DNA of 54,070 bases from Collinsella sp. (GTDB taxonomy: Bacteria > Actinomycetota > Coriobacteriia > Coriobacteriales > Coriobacteriaceae). Positions 1-7,110 of the stretch are shown one piece after another (positions within the stretch are counted from its first letter, which is position 1; each line of letters opens with the position of its first letter). Where the stretch lies: the NCBI GenBank assembly GCA_019413925.1, contig DXMY01000023.1:1-54070 (forward strand), read 5' to 3'. The notes beneath the pieces were generated by a model. That model made no database searches. It saw only the letters and a list, made by a program, of their open reading frames with translations, and was not told the DNA's origin. The translations under genes were made by a program, and so were the position numbers.

Positions 1-95
1 AGAAGGGCCGCGATCGCCGCGCGGCCGTGCCCCTCGTCGTGCAGCTCTGCCGCTCGCAGTCTCATCCCGACGTCGTACAAAGCGTTTCCAGCCAT
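1..95 (-). CDS. Transposase OrfA, N-terminal fragment (runs off window)
   Basis: The reverse strand opens at ATG (95-93) and stays open to the window edge, about 31 codons. The residues resemble the helix-turn-helix start of IS3-family OrfA proteins, including AAELHDEGHGRAAIAALL. It would bind the IS ends and, with OrfB, carry out transposition. It lies directly inside the putative IS end. Because only the first 31 residues are visible, the family call is tentative. Confidence 0.5.
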   Translation of the reverse strand, partial: MAGNALYDVGMRLRAAELHDEGHGRAAIAAL

Positions 96-101
96 AAAAA
101 A

Positions 102-135
102 GCCTCCCATTTCTTGTGTCCAAGAAATGGGAGGC
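102..135 (-). terminator. Perfect 15-bp hairpin plus T-run just upstream of the transposase start
   Basis: Positions 102-116 and 121-135 are exact reverse complements around a 4-base loop. On the minus strand the hairpin is followed by a T-run that reaches the transposase ATG. It has the form of an intrinsic terminator placed before the gene, which would shield the transposase from read-through transcription. It also overlaps the terminal repeat. Confidence 0.6.
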
Positions 136-359
136 AGTTCAATCGTGCGGCGGGGGTTCTTTCGTCCTGCGGAATGCGCTGGGAAGTTACCCCATGCGGC
201 CAGCTGCGGGATCTTAGTCGCGTTGGAACAAGCAACCCAACATATATATCTGAATATGGATGGGAGGGGCGCTTTGTTTTTGGGTGCCCTTACAAGAAAA
301 CGTGACTTGGGGAAGGGATGGGCGCTTTGCAGGGATGGCGCTTTGGGATGGGGGCTTAC

Positions 360-899
360 TTAGCTGAAGAGAGGCTTAATGGCTGATAGGTAGTCTTTGG
401 CTACTTCGGCCTTATCTGCTTGGAAGTTGTGCCAAGCCCACCATTGGACCATTCCTACGAAGCTTGAGGCTATGTGGTGTAGTAGGAAGCTTCGGTCCAT
501 GGTGGCGGCGGGGCCGTTTGGGTCGGTAGGGACGGTTTCGGTTGCTCGTGACATGATGGTCTTGCGTAAGCAGTCGGCGAAGACGCGTGAGCCGGCGCCG
601 GCTACCAGCGCTCGGACGCCCTGGCGACGTTCCCATAGATTGTTGAGAATATGCTCGACCTGCACGAGTGGGTCGTCGAGCGGTGTGCCATCGTCGTCGA
701 GGGCGTGGGTGCAGATGTCGCTCACGAGTTCGGACAGTAGGTCATCTTTGCTTTTGAAGAGGCCGTAGAACGTGGCCCGACCCACATGGGCGCGAGCGAT
801 AATGTCGCCGACGGTGATCTTGCCGTAGTCCTCTTCGCGCAGCAGCTCGGAGAACGCCGCAACGATGGCAGCGCGGCTTTTTGCCTTGCGAGCATCCAT
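360..899 (-). CDS. TetR/AcrR-family transcriptional regulator
   Basis: 179 residues. The N-terminus has the TetR DNA-binding signature: ITVGDIIARAHVGRATFYGLF with the following KSKDDLL. The C-terminal ligand domain is unassigned. I chose the ATG at 899, two bases after the larC stop (TAGCCATG), because this gives translational coupling and the usual TetR spacing before the helix-turn-helix. An upstream alternative start at 947 would lie inside larC. The gene is last in a larB-larC-tetR operon, so autoregulation of this operon is an inference; the palindrome at 2663-2696 is the obvious candidate operator. Confidence 0.82.
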   Translation of the reverse strand: MDARKAKSRAAIVAAFSELLREEDYGKITVGDIIARAHVGRATFYGLFKSKDDLLSELVSDICTHALDDDGTPLDDPLVQVEHILNNLWERRQGVRALVAGAGSRVFADCLRKTIMSRATETVPTDPNGPAATMDRSFLLHHIASSFVGMVQWWAWHNFQADKAEVAKDYLSAIKPLFS

Positions 900-901
900 G
901 G

Positions 902-1825
902 CTATGCGTCCGCGTGAACGAGCAGGCAGCGAAGCGTACCGGAGCAACCCTCGTAGGGGCGCTTACCGGCGCCGTAGCCGACGGCCTCGATGCGGTAGCG
1001 GGCCGGCAGGTGTTCGGACGTGCGCAGTGCGGCGACGATGGCGGCGCCCGTGGGCGTCACGAGCTCGCCGGCGACCGGTGCGGGCGTGAGGGCGATATTG
1101 CCTGCCTGGCACAGGTTGACGACGGCGGGGACGGGAATGGGCATGAGGCCGTGGGCACAGTGGATGGTACCGTGACCCTCGGAGAGCGACTCAACCACGA
1201 TGTCCTCAATATCCAGGTCATCGAGGCAGATGGCGACAGAGCAGACGTCGACGATAGAGTCGACGGCGCCCACCTCGTGGAACATGACGGTCTCTGGCGT
1301 TTTGCCGTGTGCCTTGGCCTCGGCGGCGGCGAGCGCGGTAAAGATGGCGAGCGCACGACGCTTGGCGCCATCGCTCAGCTGCGAGCCATCGATGATGGCG
1401 GTGACGTCCGCCAAAGAACGGTGGTGATGGTGGTGGGCGTGATGGTGACCCTCGTGGCCATGACCGTGAGCCTCATGGTCATGCTCGTGGCAGTGTTCGT
1501 GTTCGTGCTCGTCATGGTCATGATGGTGGTGCTCATGCTCATGCTCATGCATATGCTCGACAGCTGCTTCGTTGCCGTAGAGCCAGGCCATATCGTGATC
1601 GTGGTTCTCGAGCTCCTCTGCCAGCTGGACGTCGAAATCGCAGGCGTCGATGCCATGCTTGTTTGTACGCGTGACGGCAATCGTAAAGCCGTCGACCGGC
1701 AGCGTGGCGAGCTGTTCGCGCAGGTGCTCCTCGCTGGCGCCCAGGTCGAGCAGGGCCGCGACGGTCATGTCGCCGCTGATGCCCGAGGTGCCGTCGATGA
1801 TAAGCGTGTGCTGATGGTTAGACAT
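902..1825 (-). CDS. larC: LarC nickel-pincer cofactor protein, N-terminal (LarC1) domain only
   Basis: 307 residues. The start (IIDGTSGISGDM), the FHEVGAVDSIVDV motif, PVPAVVNL, ELVTPTGAAI and the ending GYGAG-KR match the LarC1 domain (former DUF111), which acts in nickel insertion into the pyridinium dithiocarboxylate cofactor of lactate racemase-type enzymes. Full LarC proteins are about 420 residues and continue into a LarC2 domain. Here the reading frame stops at the domain boundary and the next gene is a TetR regulator, so LarC2 is absent locally. Residues 91-135 are an extremely His-rich insert, probably a nickel store. The ribosome site AAGGAG overlaps the larB stop, 10 bases upstream. 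No larA or larE lies in the window. Confidence 0.85.
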   Translation of the reverse strand: MSNHQHTLIIDGTSGISGDMTVAALLDLGASEEHLREQLATLPVDGFTIAVTRTNKHGIDACDFDVQLAEELENHDHDMAWLYGNEAAVEHMHEHEHEHHHHDHDEHEHEHCHEHDHEAHGHGHEGHHHAHHHHHRSLADVTAIIDGSQLSDGAKRRALAIFTALAAAEAKAHGKTPETVMFHEVGAVDSIVDVCSVAICLDDLDIEDIVVESLSEGHGTIHCAHGLMPIPVPAVVNLCQAGNIALTPAPVAGELVTPTGAAIVAALRTSEHLPARYRIEAVGYGAGKRPYEGCSGTLRCLLVHADA

Positions 1826-1835
1826 GGAATGCTCC

Positions 1836-2618
1836 TTAACGGGCGCAGGATGTGCCGGCGCTCAGATGATTGATAAGACTTGCCTGGTAGGCGGCACCAA
1901 AGCCGTTGTCGATATTGACGACCGAAACGCCGCTGGCGCAGGAGTTGAGCATGGCGAGCAGCGCGGCTACGCCTCCAAAATTTGCGCCGTAGCCCACGCT
2001 AGTGGGAACGGCGATGACCGGACAGCTCACCAGGCCGCCGATAACGCTCGCCAGGGCGCCCTCCATGCCGGCGATGGCGATGACCACCTGCGCCTGAGCA
2101 AGTTCCTCGGCATGCGCGAGCAGGCGGTGCAGGCCGGCGACACCCACGTCGTAGAGGCGGTCGACCTCGTTGCCATAGAACTCGGCCGTCAATGCGGCTT
2201 CCTCGGCGACGGGCAGGTCGCTCGTGCCGGCGCAGGCGACAACGATGCATCCGTTTCCGGTAGCGGAGGGCTTGCCGCCCACGAGGGCGAGCTGTGCGTT
2301 CGGGACATATCCCAGGTCGATGTCGTTGCCGAGGAGCTCCGAGGTACGGGCTGCCTTTTCGGCATCCAGGCGCGTGACCAGGATGCGCTCCTGGCCGGCA
2401 TCGCGCAGCGCTTCGATAATGGCGGCAATTTGCTCGGCGGTTTTGCCGGCGCCGTAGACAACTTCGCCGGCTCCTTGGCGTACTCCGCGTGAAAGATCGA
2501 GCTGCGCAAAGCCCAAATCGGCGGTCGGAGCCGTCTGGATGCGCGTGAGGGCGTCGGCAGGGGTGACTGCCCCGCCGGCAACATCGCTCAGCAACTGCTC
2601 AAGATCTCGCTTATCCAT
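1836..2618 (-). CDS. larB: LarB, pyridinium-3,5-biscarboxylate synthase
   Basis: 260 residues. LarB carboxylates and hydrolyses nicotinic acid adenine dinucleotide, the first step of nickel-pincer cofactor synthesis. The C-terminal half resembles AIR carboxylase (PurE-like): AGTSDLPVAEEA, YDVGVAGLHRLL, AGMEGALASVIGGL and PTSVGYGA are recognisable LarB motifs. I chose the start MDKRDLEQLL at 2618, preceded by a GAAGGGAA ribosome site, rather than the longer frame at 2651. It is the first gene of the larB-larC-tetR operon and is read from behind the 2663-2696 palindrome. Confidence 0.9.
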   Translation of the reverse strand: MDKRDLEQLLSDVAGGAVTPADALTRIQTAPTADLGFAQLDLSRGVRQGAGEVVYGAGKTAEQIAAIIEALRDAGQERILVTRLDAEKAARTSELLGNDIDLGYVPNAQLALVGGKPSATGNGCIVVACAGTSDLPVAEEAALTAEFYGNEVDRLYDVGVAGLHRLLAHAEELAQAQVVIAIAGMEGALASVIGGLVSCPVIAVPTSVGYGANFGGVAALLAMLNSCASGVSVVNIDNGFGAAYQASLINHLSAGTSCAR

Positions 2619-2662
2619 ATATGTTCCCTTCGACGGCGCAAAGTCTAGCACTCAAAGGGTAT

Positions 2663-2696
2663 GTTTCCGAACACTAAGACAAAATTGTTCGGAAAC
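2663..2696. promoter_or_regulatory. 11-bp inverted repeat upstream of larB, candidate operator
   Basis: GTTTCCGAACA (2663-2673) and TGTTCGGAAAC (2686-2696) are perfect inverted copies separated by 12 bases, with centres about two helical turns apart. The site lies 45 bases upstream of the larB start. There is no T-run, so an operator is more likely than a terminator. The TetR protein encoded at the end of this operon is the natural candidate ligand; this is inferred. Confidence 0.55.
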
Positions 2697-2732
2697 TATA
2701 GGACAGACTGATTCAGTTGTTAGACGGATCGA

Positions 2733-3368
2733 CTAGTCACGCAGGATGATGTCCATAGCGAGCATCAGGTTGCGCTCGTCGATGGTAAACGGGGCGGCCT
2801 CGCGCGTCTTGGGCTTGGCGCAAAATGCGATGCCCGTGCCCGCGGCCTGAATCATGGGGATGTCGTTGGCGCCGTCGCCGATCGCCACGGTATGGGCCAT
2901 ATCGACACCGCACTCAACTGCCCAATCCAGCATCTGGATGAGCTTGGACTCCTTGGTCACGATGTCTGCCGCCAGCTTGCCGGTGAGCTTGCCGTCTACG
3001 ACTTCCAGGCGGTTAGCCAGGCAAAAGTCGATGCCCGCGGCGGCCACGATCTTGTCGGCGACCTCGTGGAAGCCGCCACTCACGACGCCGACCTTCCAGC
3101 CCTTGCTGTGCGCCGAGCGCACAAGCTCCAGCGCGCCAGGGGTAAACGTCACGCGCTTAATGGTGCGCTCGAACACGCTCTCGTCCAGACCGGCAAGCAG
3201 CCCCACGCGCTCCTCGAGCGCTTGCTTAAAGTCAAGCTCGCCGCGCATGGCGCGCTCGGTGATCTGCGCCACTTGCTCGCCCACGCCGGCCTCCTCGCCC
3301 AACAGGTCGATGACCTCCTGGTTGATGAGGGTGGAGTCGATATCCATAACGATGAGGCGTGCAGTCAT
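2733..3368 (-). CDS. serB: Phosphoserine phosphatase SerB
   Basis: 211 residues. It is a HAD-superfamily hydrolase that converts O-phosphoserine to serine in the last step of serine synthesis. Visible motifs are motif I MDIDSTLI (nucleophile and acid Asp), motif II VVSGGF, the conserved Lys of TKESK, and motif III/IV AIGDGANDIPMI. I chose the start MTARLIVMD at 3368 because a GGAAAGG ribosome site precedes it and the family starts this close to motif I. It is short, lacking the N-terminal ACT domains of some actinobacterial SerB proteins. It is divergent from aspS and appears monocistronic. Confidence 0.88.
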   Translation of the reverse strand: MTARLIVMDIDSTLINQEVIDLLGEEAGVGEQVAQITERAMRGELDFKQALEERVGLLAGLDESVFERTIKRVTFTPGALELVRSAHSKGWKVGVVSGGFHEVADKIVAAAGIDFCLANRLEVVDGKLTGKLAADIVTKESKLIQMLDWAVECGVDMAHTVAIGDGANDIPMIQAAGTGIAFCAKPKTREAAPFTIDERNLMLAMDIILRD

Positions 3369-3624
3369 GGCGGGCCTTTCCGAGCGCGGTTGTATTGGGG
3401 CACATTGTCGCACGCGGCGTGCCTCGGCGACGACTGCGGTGCGCCAATTGTTTCGTCTCCGTCAAGTCTTTGGGCAGGAGCTACTTTTTCGCGGCACATC
3501 GACACAGGTGCGATAAGATAGAACGCCATGTCTGGCTGCGCGGTTTACGCAGGCTGGGCAAATCTGTACGACGCCGCCCGGAACGACACGGGGCGGCACA
3601 GATCCATAAAGGAGGATCACTGGT

Positions 3625-5412
3625 ATGAGCCAGACCCGTCCCATCGACGAGCATTCCATGCACACCCGTACCTGCGGCGAGCTTCGCCGCGAGAACGTGG
3701 GCGAAGAGGTCACCCTCACCGGTTGGGTGAGCCGTCGCCGTGACCACGGCGGCCTTATTTTCTGCGACCTTCGTGACCGCGAGGGCATCACGCAGCTCAC
3801 CTTCGACCCCGAGCACTCTGACGGCGACGCCTTTAAGATCGCCGAGACCATGCGTCCCGAGTGGCCCATCAAGATCCACGGCGTCGTGCGCGCTCGTGGC
3901 GAGGAGACCACCAACACCAAGCTCGCGACCGGCGAGATCGAGGTCCTGACCGACCACGCCGAGGTGCTCAACACGTCCGTCACCCCACCGTTCCAGATCG
4001 AGGACGGCATCGAGACCAGCGAGGACACCCGCCTGCGCTATCGCTATCTGGACCTCCGTCGTCCCGAGATGATGGCCAACCTCAAGCTGCGCTCCGACTT
4101 CACCTTTGCCATTCGCGAGGCGCTGCACAACCGTGAGTTCATGGAGGTCGAGACGCCCTCCCTGTTCAAGTCCACGCCCGAGGGCGCCCGCGACTTCATC
4201 GTCCCCAGCCGCATCCAGCCGGGTAACTTCTACGCGCTGCCGCAGTCTCCGCAGCTTCTGAAGCAGCTGCTTATGGTCGGTGGCGTCGAGCGCTACTACC
4301 AGGTTGCCAAGTGCTTCCGCGACGAGGACCTGCGCGCCGACCGTCAGCCCGAGTTCACCCAGGTCGATATCGAGATGTCCTTTGTGGACCAGAACGATGT
4401 CATGAGCGCGCTCGAAGAGGTTCTTGCCGATGCTTTCGGCCGCATGGGTGTCGAGATGCCCACGCCGCTGCGTCGCATGAACTACTGGGAGGCCATGGAC
4501 ACCTATGGCTCCGACAAGCCCGATACCCGCTATGGCATGCACTTGGTCGACCTGACCGATATCTTTGCCAACTCCAAGTTCAAGGTCTTTGCGACTGCCG
4601 CAAACGAGGAGGGTTCCGTCGTCAAGGCCATCAACGCCAAGGGCGCCGGTGCCTGGGCCCGCGCCAAGATCGATAAGCTCGCCGGCGTGGCCTCCACGTT
4701 TGGCGCCAAGGGCTTGGCCTGGATTGCCTTCCGCGAGGACGGCTCCATCAACAGCCCCATCGTCAAGTTCTTCTCGGACGAGGAGATGGCGGCTCTGCGC
4801 GAGCGCATGGACGTCGAGCCCGGCGACCTGGTGATGTTCGCCGCCGGTCCGCGCCTGCTCTCCGACGAGATCCTGGGTGGCATGCGCTCCCATATGGCCA
4901 ACGCGCTCGAGATCAAGCGCGAGGGCCACGACTTCCTGTGGGTCGTCAACTTCCCGCTGTTCCACTGGGACGAGGACCGCAAGGCCTATGCTGCCGAGCA
5001 CCAGCCCTTTACCCTGCCGACCGAGACCGACATCGCCAAGATCGAGGCCGATCCGTTGGCAGCCGGTTCGTGCACCTACGACTTTGTCATGGACGGCTTT
5101 GAGGCCGGCGGCGGCGGTATGCGTATCCACAACGCCGAGATGCAGATGTCCATGCTCAAGCTCCTGGGCTTTACCGAGGAGCGCGCCGAGTCTCAGTTCG
5201 GCTTCCTCATGGAGGCCCTCAAGTTTGGTGCGCCCCCGATGGGCGGTTTCGCTCTGGGCCTGGACCGCGTGTGCATGCTGCTCACCGGCTCCGACTCCAT
5301 CCGCGACGTCATGGCGTTCCCCAAGACGGCCAGTGGCTCCGACCTCATGTCGGGCGCCCCGAGTGCCGTTTCTGGCGCCCAGCTCAAGGACGTCAGCCTG
5401 CGCCTGATGTAG
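3625..5412 (+). CDS. aspS: Aspartyl-tRNA synthetase
   Basis: 595 residues, the usual length of bacterial AspRS. It charges tRNA(Asp). The order is an N-terminal OB-fold anticodon domain (VTLTGWVSRRRDHGG), a class II core with motif 2 (CFRDEDLRADRQPEFTQ), an inserted GAD domain, and motif 3 near the end (FALGLDRVCML). The start has a strong ribosome site, AAGGAGGATCAC. A possible -10 box TAAGAT lies near 3510. A GC hairpin at 3573-3579/3591-3597 lies just before the ribosome site; I see no T-box motif. Whether it also charges tRNA(Asn) cannot be told here. Confidence 0.95.
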   Translation: MSQTRPIDEHSMHTRTCGELRRENVGEEVTLTGWVSRRRDHGGLIFCDLRDREGITQLTFDPEHSDGDAFKIAETMRPEWPIKIHGVVRARGEETTNTKLATGEIEVLTDHAEVLNTSVTPPFQIEDGIETSEDTRLRYRYLDLRRPEMMANLKLRSDFTFAIREALHNREFMEVETPSLFKSTPEGARDFIVPSRIQPGNFYALPQSPQLLKQLLMVGGVERYYQVAKCFRDEDLRADRQPEFTQVDIEMSFVDQNDVMSALEEVLADAFGRMGVEMPTPLRRMNYWEAMDTYGSDKPDTRYGMHLVDLTDIFANSKFKVFATAANEEGSVVKAINAKGAGAWARAKIDKLAGVASTFGAKGLAWIAFREDGSINSPIVKFFSDEEMAALRERMDVEPGDLVMFAAGPRLLSDEILGGMRSHMANALEIKREGHDFLWVVNFPLFHWDEDRKAYAAEHQPFTLPTETDIAKIEADPLAAGSCTYDFVMDGFEAGGGGMRIHNAEMQMSMLKLLGFTEERAESQFGFLMEALKFGAPPMGGFALGLDRVCMLLTGSDSIRDVMAFPKTASGSDLMSGAPSAVSGAQLKDVSLRLM

Positions 5413-5435
5413 GCAAGCGGCTACATATTGCTTGC

Positions 5436-5470
5436 AACGAGGGAAGGACGTGTGCCTTCCCTCGTTTTTT
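5436..5470 (+). terminator. Intrinsic terminator after aspS
   Basis: A 12-bp stem, AACGAGGGAAGG (5436-5447) with CCTTCCCTCGTT (5455-5466), has a 7-base loop and runs directly into six T residues. It starts 24 bases after the aspS stop. Confidence 0.9.
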
Positions 5471-5511
5471 ATGCGCCGAGGTTGTGATGGCATGGGGTGA
5501 CCAGGCGTCGC

Positions 5512-5718
5512 GGAAAGTGCGACCCGGAATTTGCGTCCAAAACGGGTCGCAGTTTCCCAAACAGGGCCCCTTGGGAAACCGCGGCCCAGAATTCAGCCAA
5601 ATAATGGGACACAGTTTTCGCTTGAGCGGTCTAACGGAAACTGTGCCCCAGAATGAGCGCTCAAAACGGGGCAGGCTTTCCGCAACAACTGTCTGGCGAA
5701 AAGCCCGGCCCAGTTTCC
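5512..5718. repeat. Tandem degenerate ~62-bp palindromic repeats, about 3.5 units
   Basis: The spacer between aspS and the LacI gene consists of related units at 5512-5557, 5574-5620, 5636-5681 and a shortened one at about 5696-5718. Each begins GGAAA or GGGAAA, carries a G-rich CCC arm, an AGAATT-like middle and an AAAACGGG arm, and ends CAGTTTCC, so each can fold on itself. The last unit runs into the stop codon of the LacI gene. Function is unknown. Confidence 0.7.
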
Positions 5719-6734
5719 TACAGCGAGTCTCTCTGAACGAGCTGCATGTGCATCACGGAGGTGGTGGGCTCGGCGCCCTTGATCATGTCGAGTGCAATGT
5801 TGGCGGCCATGTGGCCTTCTTCGCGCAGGGGCTGGCGGACGGTCGTGAGTGCGGGGACGCAGCGCGCCGCAATCTCGTGATCGTCGAAGCCGACGACAGA
5901 AACGTCCGCCGGAACGGATAGGCCTGCCTCGTTGAGTGCGGTGATGACGCCAGCCGCGATACGGTCCGATCCGCAGAGCACGCCATCGAAAGCAATCTCG
6001 CGCGCGAGGATCTGGTGCATGGCCTGATAGCCGTCTCCGCTGTTCCAGCCGGTATAGATAACGTTTGCGCCTGGGAGGTCTTCGCCCAGGACGGTGCGGT
6101 AGCCGCGCAGGCGGTCGACAACAGCGGGGTTGTCTTGCGGTCCCAACACGGCGACGATATCTTTGCGCCCGCGATCTTTCATAGCGAGTGCCGCAAAGCG
6201 TCCACCCTCTTCGTCGTCAGAGTAGACTGTCGAGAACACATCGCGATAGGGGTGGCCCTCGAGCTGGCCGCACAACACGGTGGGTACGCCCAGCTCGCGC
6301 AGCACCTCGAGCAGCTCGCTGCCCTTGTAAGGGGAGACGTCGATCACGGCGTCGAACGAGCGGCGCTCAAAGTGCTCGCGTGCGCGGTTGCGCTCATGCG
6401 TAGAAGACGCCTGCAAGATAACGGGCAGATAGGACGACTCCGACAGTTCCTCGGTAATGCCGCTCAAAAATTCGCTATAGGTGGGGTCGCTGAAGAGCTC
6501 ACTCAGGGGCTCGGTCACGAGCACGGCGATGATTTCCGTGCGCCCGACAGCGAGCGCTCGGCCGCGAGCGTTGGGGACAAAATTGACTTTCTTGGCCGCC
6601 GCACGGACGCGCTTTTTGGTTTCCTCGCTAATGCGGGGCGAATCGTTGAGGGCGCGCGATGCCGTGGAGCGCGACACGCCGGCAGCTGCGGCAACCTCGG
6701 CAAGCGTAGGTGCGGTGCGAACTGGCTGGGTCAT
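5718..6734 (-). CDS. LacI-family repressor, probably of the ebg operon
   Basis: 338 residues. The N-terminal helix-turn-helix (TLAEVAAAAGVSRSTASRALN) and hinge (NARGRALAVGRT) are typical of LacI/GalR proteins, followed by a periplasmic-binding-like sugar domain ending VVGFDDHEIA...LTTVRQP. The gene is divergent from ebgA, and the 376-base gap holds three identical CAACCGGTTG palindromes, one between the -10 box and the gene. Repression relieved by a galactoside is the expected logic, inferred from position. The start has an AGGAG ribosome site. Confidence 0.88.
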   Translation of the reverse strand: MTQPVRTAPTLAEVAAAAGVSRSTASRALNDSPRISEETKKRVRAAAKKVNFVPNARGRALAVGRTEIIAVLVTEPLSELFSDPTYSEFLSGITEELSESSYLPVILQASSTHERNRAREHFERRSFDAVIDVSPYKGSELLEVLRELGVPTVLCGQLEGHPYRDVFSTVYSDDEEGGRFAALAMKDRGRKDIVAVLGPQDNPAVVDRLRGYRTVLGEDLPGANVIYTGWNSGDGYQAMHQILAREIAFDGVLCGSDRIAAGVITALNEAGLSVPADVSVVGFDDHEIAARCVPALTTVRQPLREEGHMAANIALDMIKGAEPTTSVMHMQLVQRDSL

Positions 6735-6977
6735 GGCGTCTCCTGGAAAATGCGGTCGATGTTGTCACTGATACGGGCTGGTGCGGATACAGCTTACTAT
6801 AGTGCACCTGAACAGCGTTCATGATATCCGGTGACAGGTGTCGTTTTGCAACCAAGCCGCAATCGAATACGTCTCGTGTGGGTGAGATATCAGCGGGCGT
6901 GGCGGTTGCCTACGAGCTTAAGAACGATGTTTTGCGTTGAGTTTCGATATTCAGGGTGACATAAGTGTCGCGGTTGT

Positions 6978-7078
6978 ACAACCGGTTGCACCGTTAATCC
7001 GGCCAAATCGACCGTTCAGCGGACAACCGGTTGCACAGTTTTTTGCATCGCCCGTAAGATAAGGACAACCGGTTGCAC
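6978..7078. promoter_or_regulatory. Three identical LacI-type operators (CAACCGGTTG)
   Basis: The 14-mer ACAACCGGTTGCAC occurs at 6978-6991, 7023-7036 and 7065-7078; its core CAACCGGTTG is a perfect palindrome. Core starts are 45 and 42 bases apart, close to four helical turns, which favours cooperative or looped binding. The middle copy overlaps the -35 box and the last sits just after the -10 box, as expected for a repressor. The likely binder is the LacI protein encoded at 5718-6734. Nothing else is seen in the 6735-6977 part of the gap. Confidence 0.85.
7031..7060 (+). promoter_or_regulatory. Promoter of ebgAC
   Basis: TTGCAC (7031-7036) and TAAGAT (7055-7060) are separated by 18 bases. 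The -35 box is part of the second operator, and the third operator begins five bases after the -10 box. Confidence 0.6.
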
Positions 7079-7110
7079 AAGAATCACTACGATGACGAAG
7101 GAGCATCACC

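Larger units (their letters stand above)
1..141 (-). mobile_element. End of an IS3/IS150-group insertion sequence (partial)
   Basis: Read on the minus strand, position 141 begins TGAACTGCC and continues into a TTGGACA-like segment, the pattern typical of IS150-group terminal inverted repeats (TG-ACTG-CCCC...TTGGACA). It is followed by a hairpin and the start of an OrfA-like gene. The other end lies outside the window, so family assignment and target duplication cannot be checked here. Confidence 0.6.

Noticed and set aside
1495..1555. Simple-sequence repeat (CAT/GTG-like) as a mobile or regulatory repeat
   Set aside because: It is the coding sequence of the His-rich insert of LarC and needs no other explanation.
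881..1873. A 330-codon plus-strand frame opposite larC
   Set aside because: Antisense to larC; the Val/Met-rich block is the complement of the His codons.
3510..3624. T-box leader before aspS
   Set aside because: No specifier loop or conserved T-box sequence could be found; there is only a simple GC hairpin.
3481..5493. A 670-codon open frame opposite aspS
   Set aside because: Shadow of aspS with biased composition; it also runs through the terminator of aspS.
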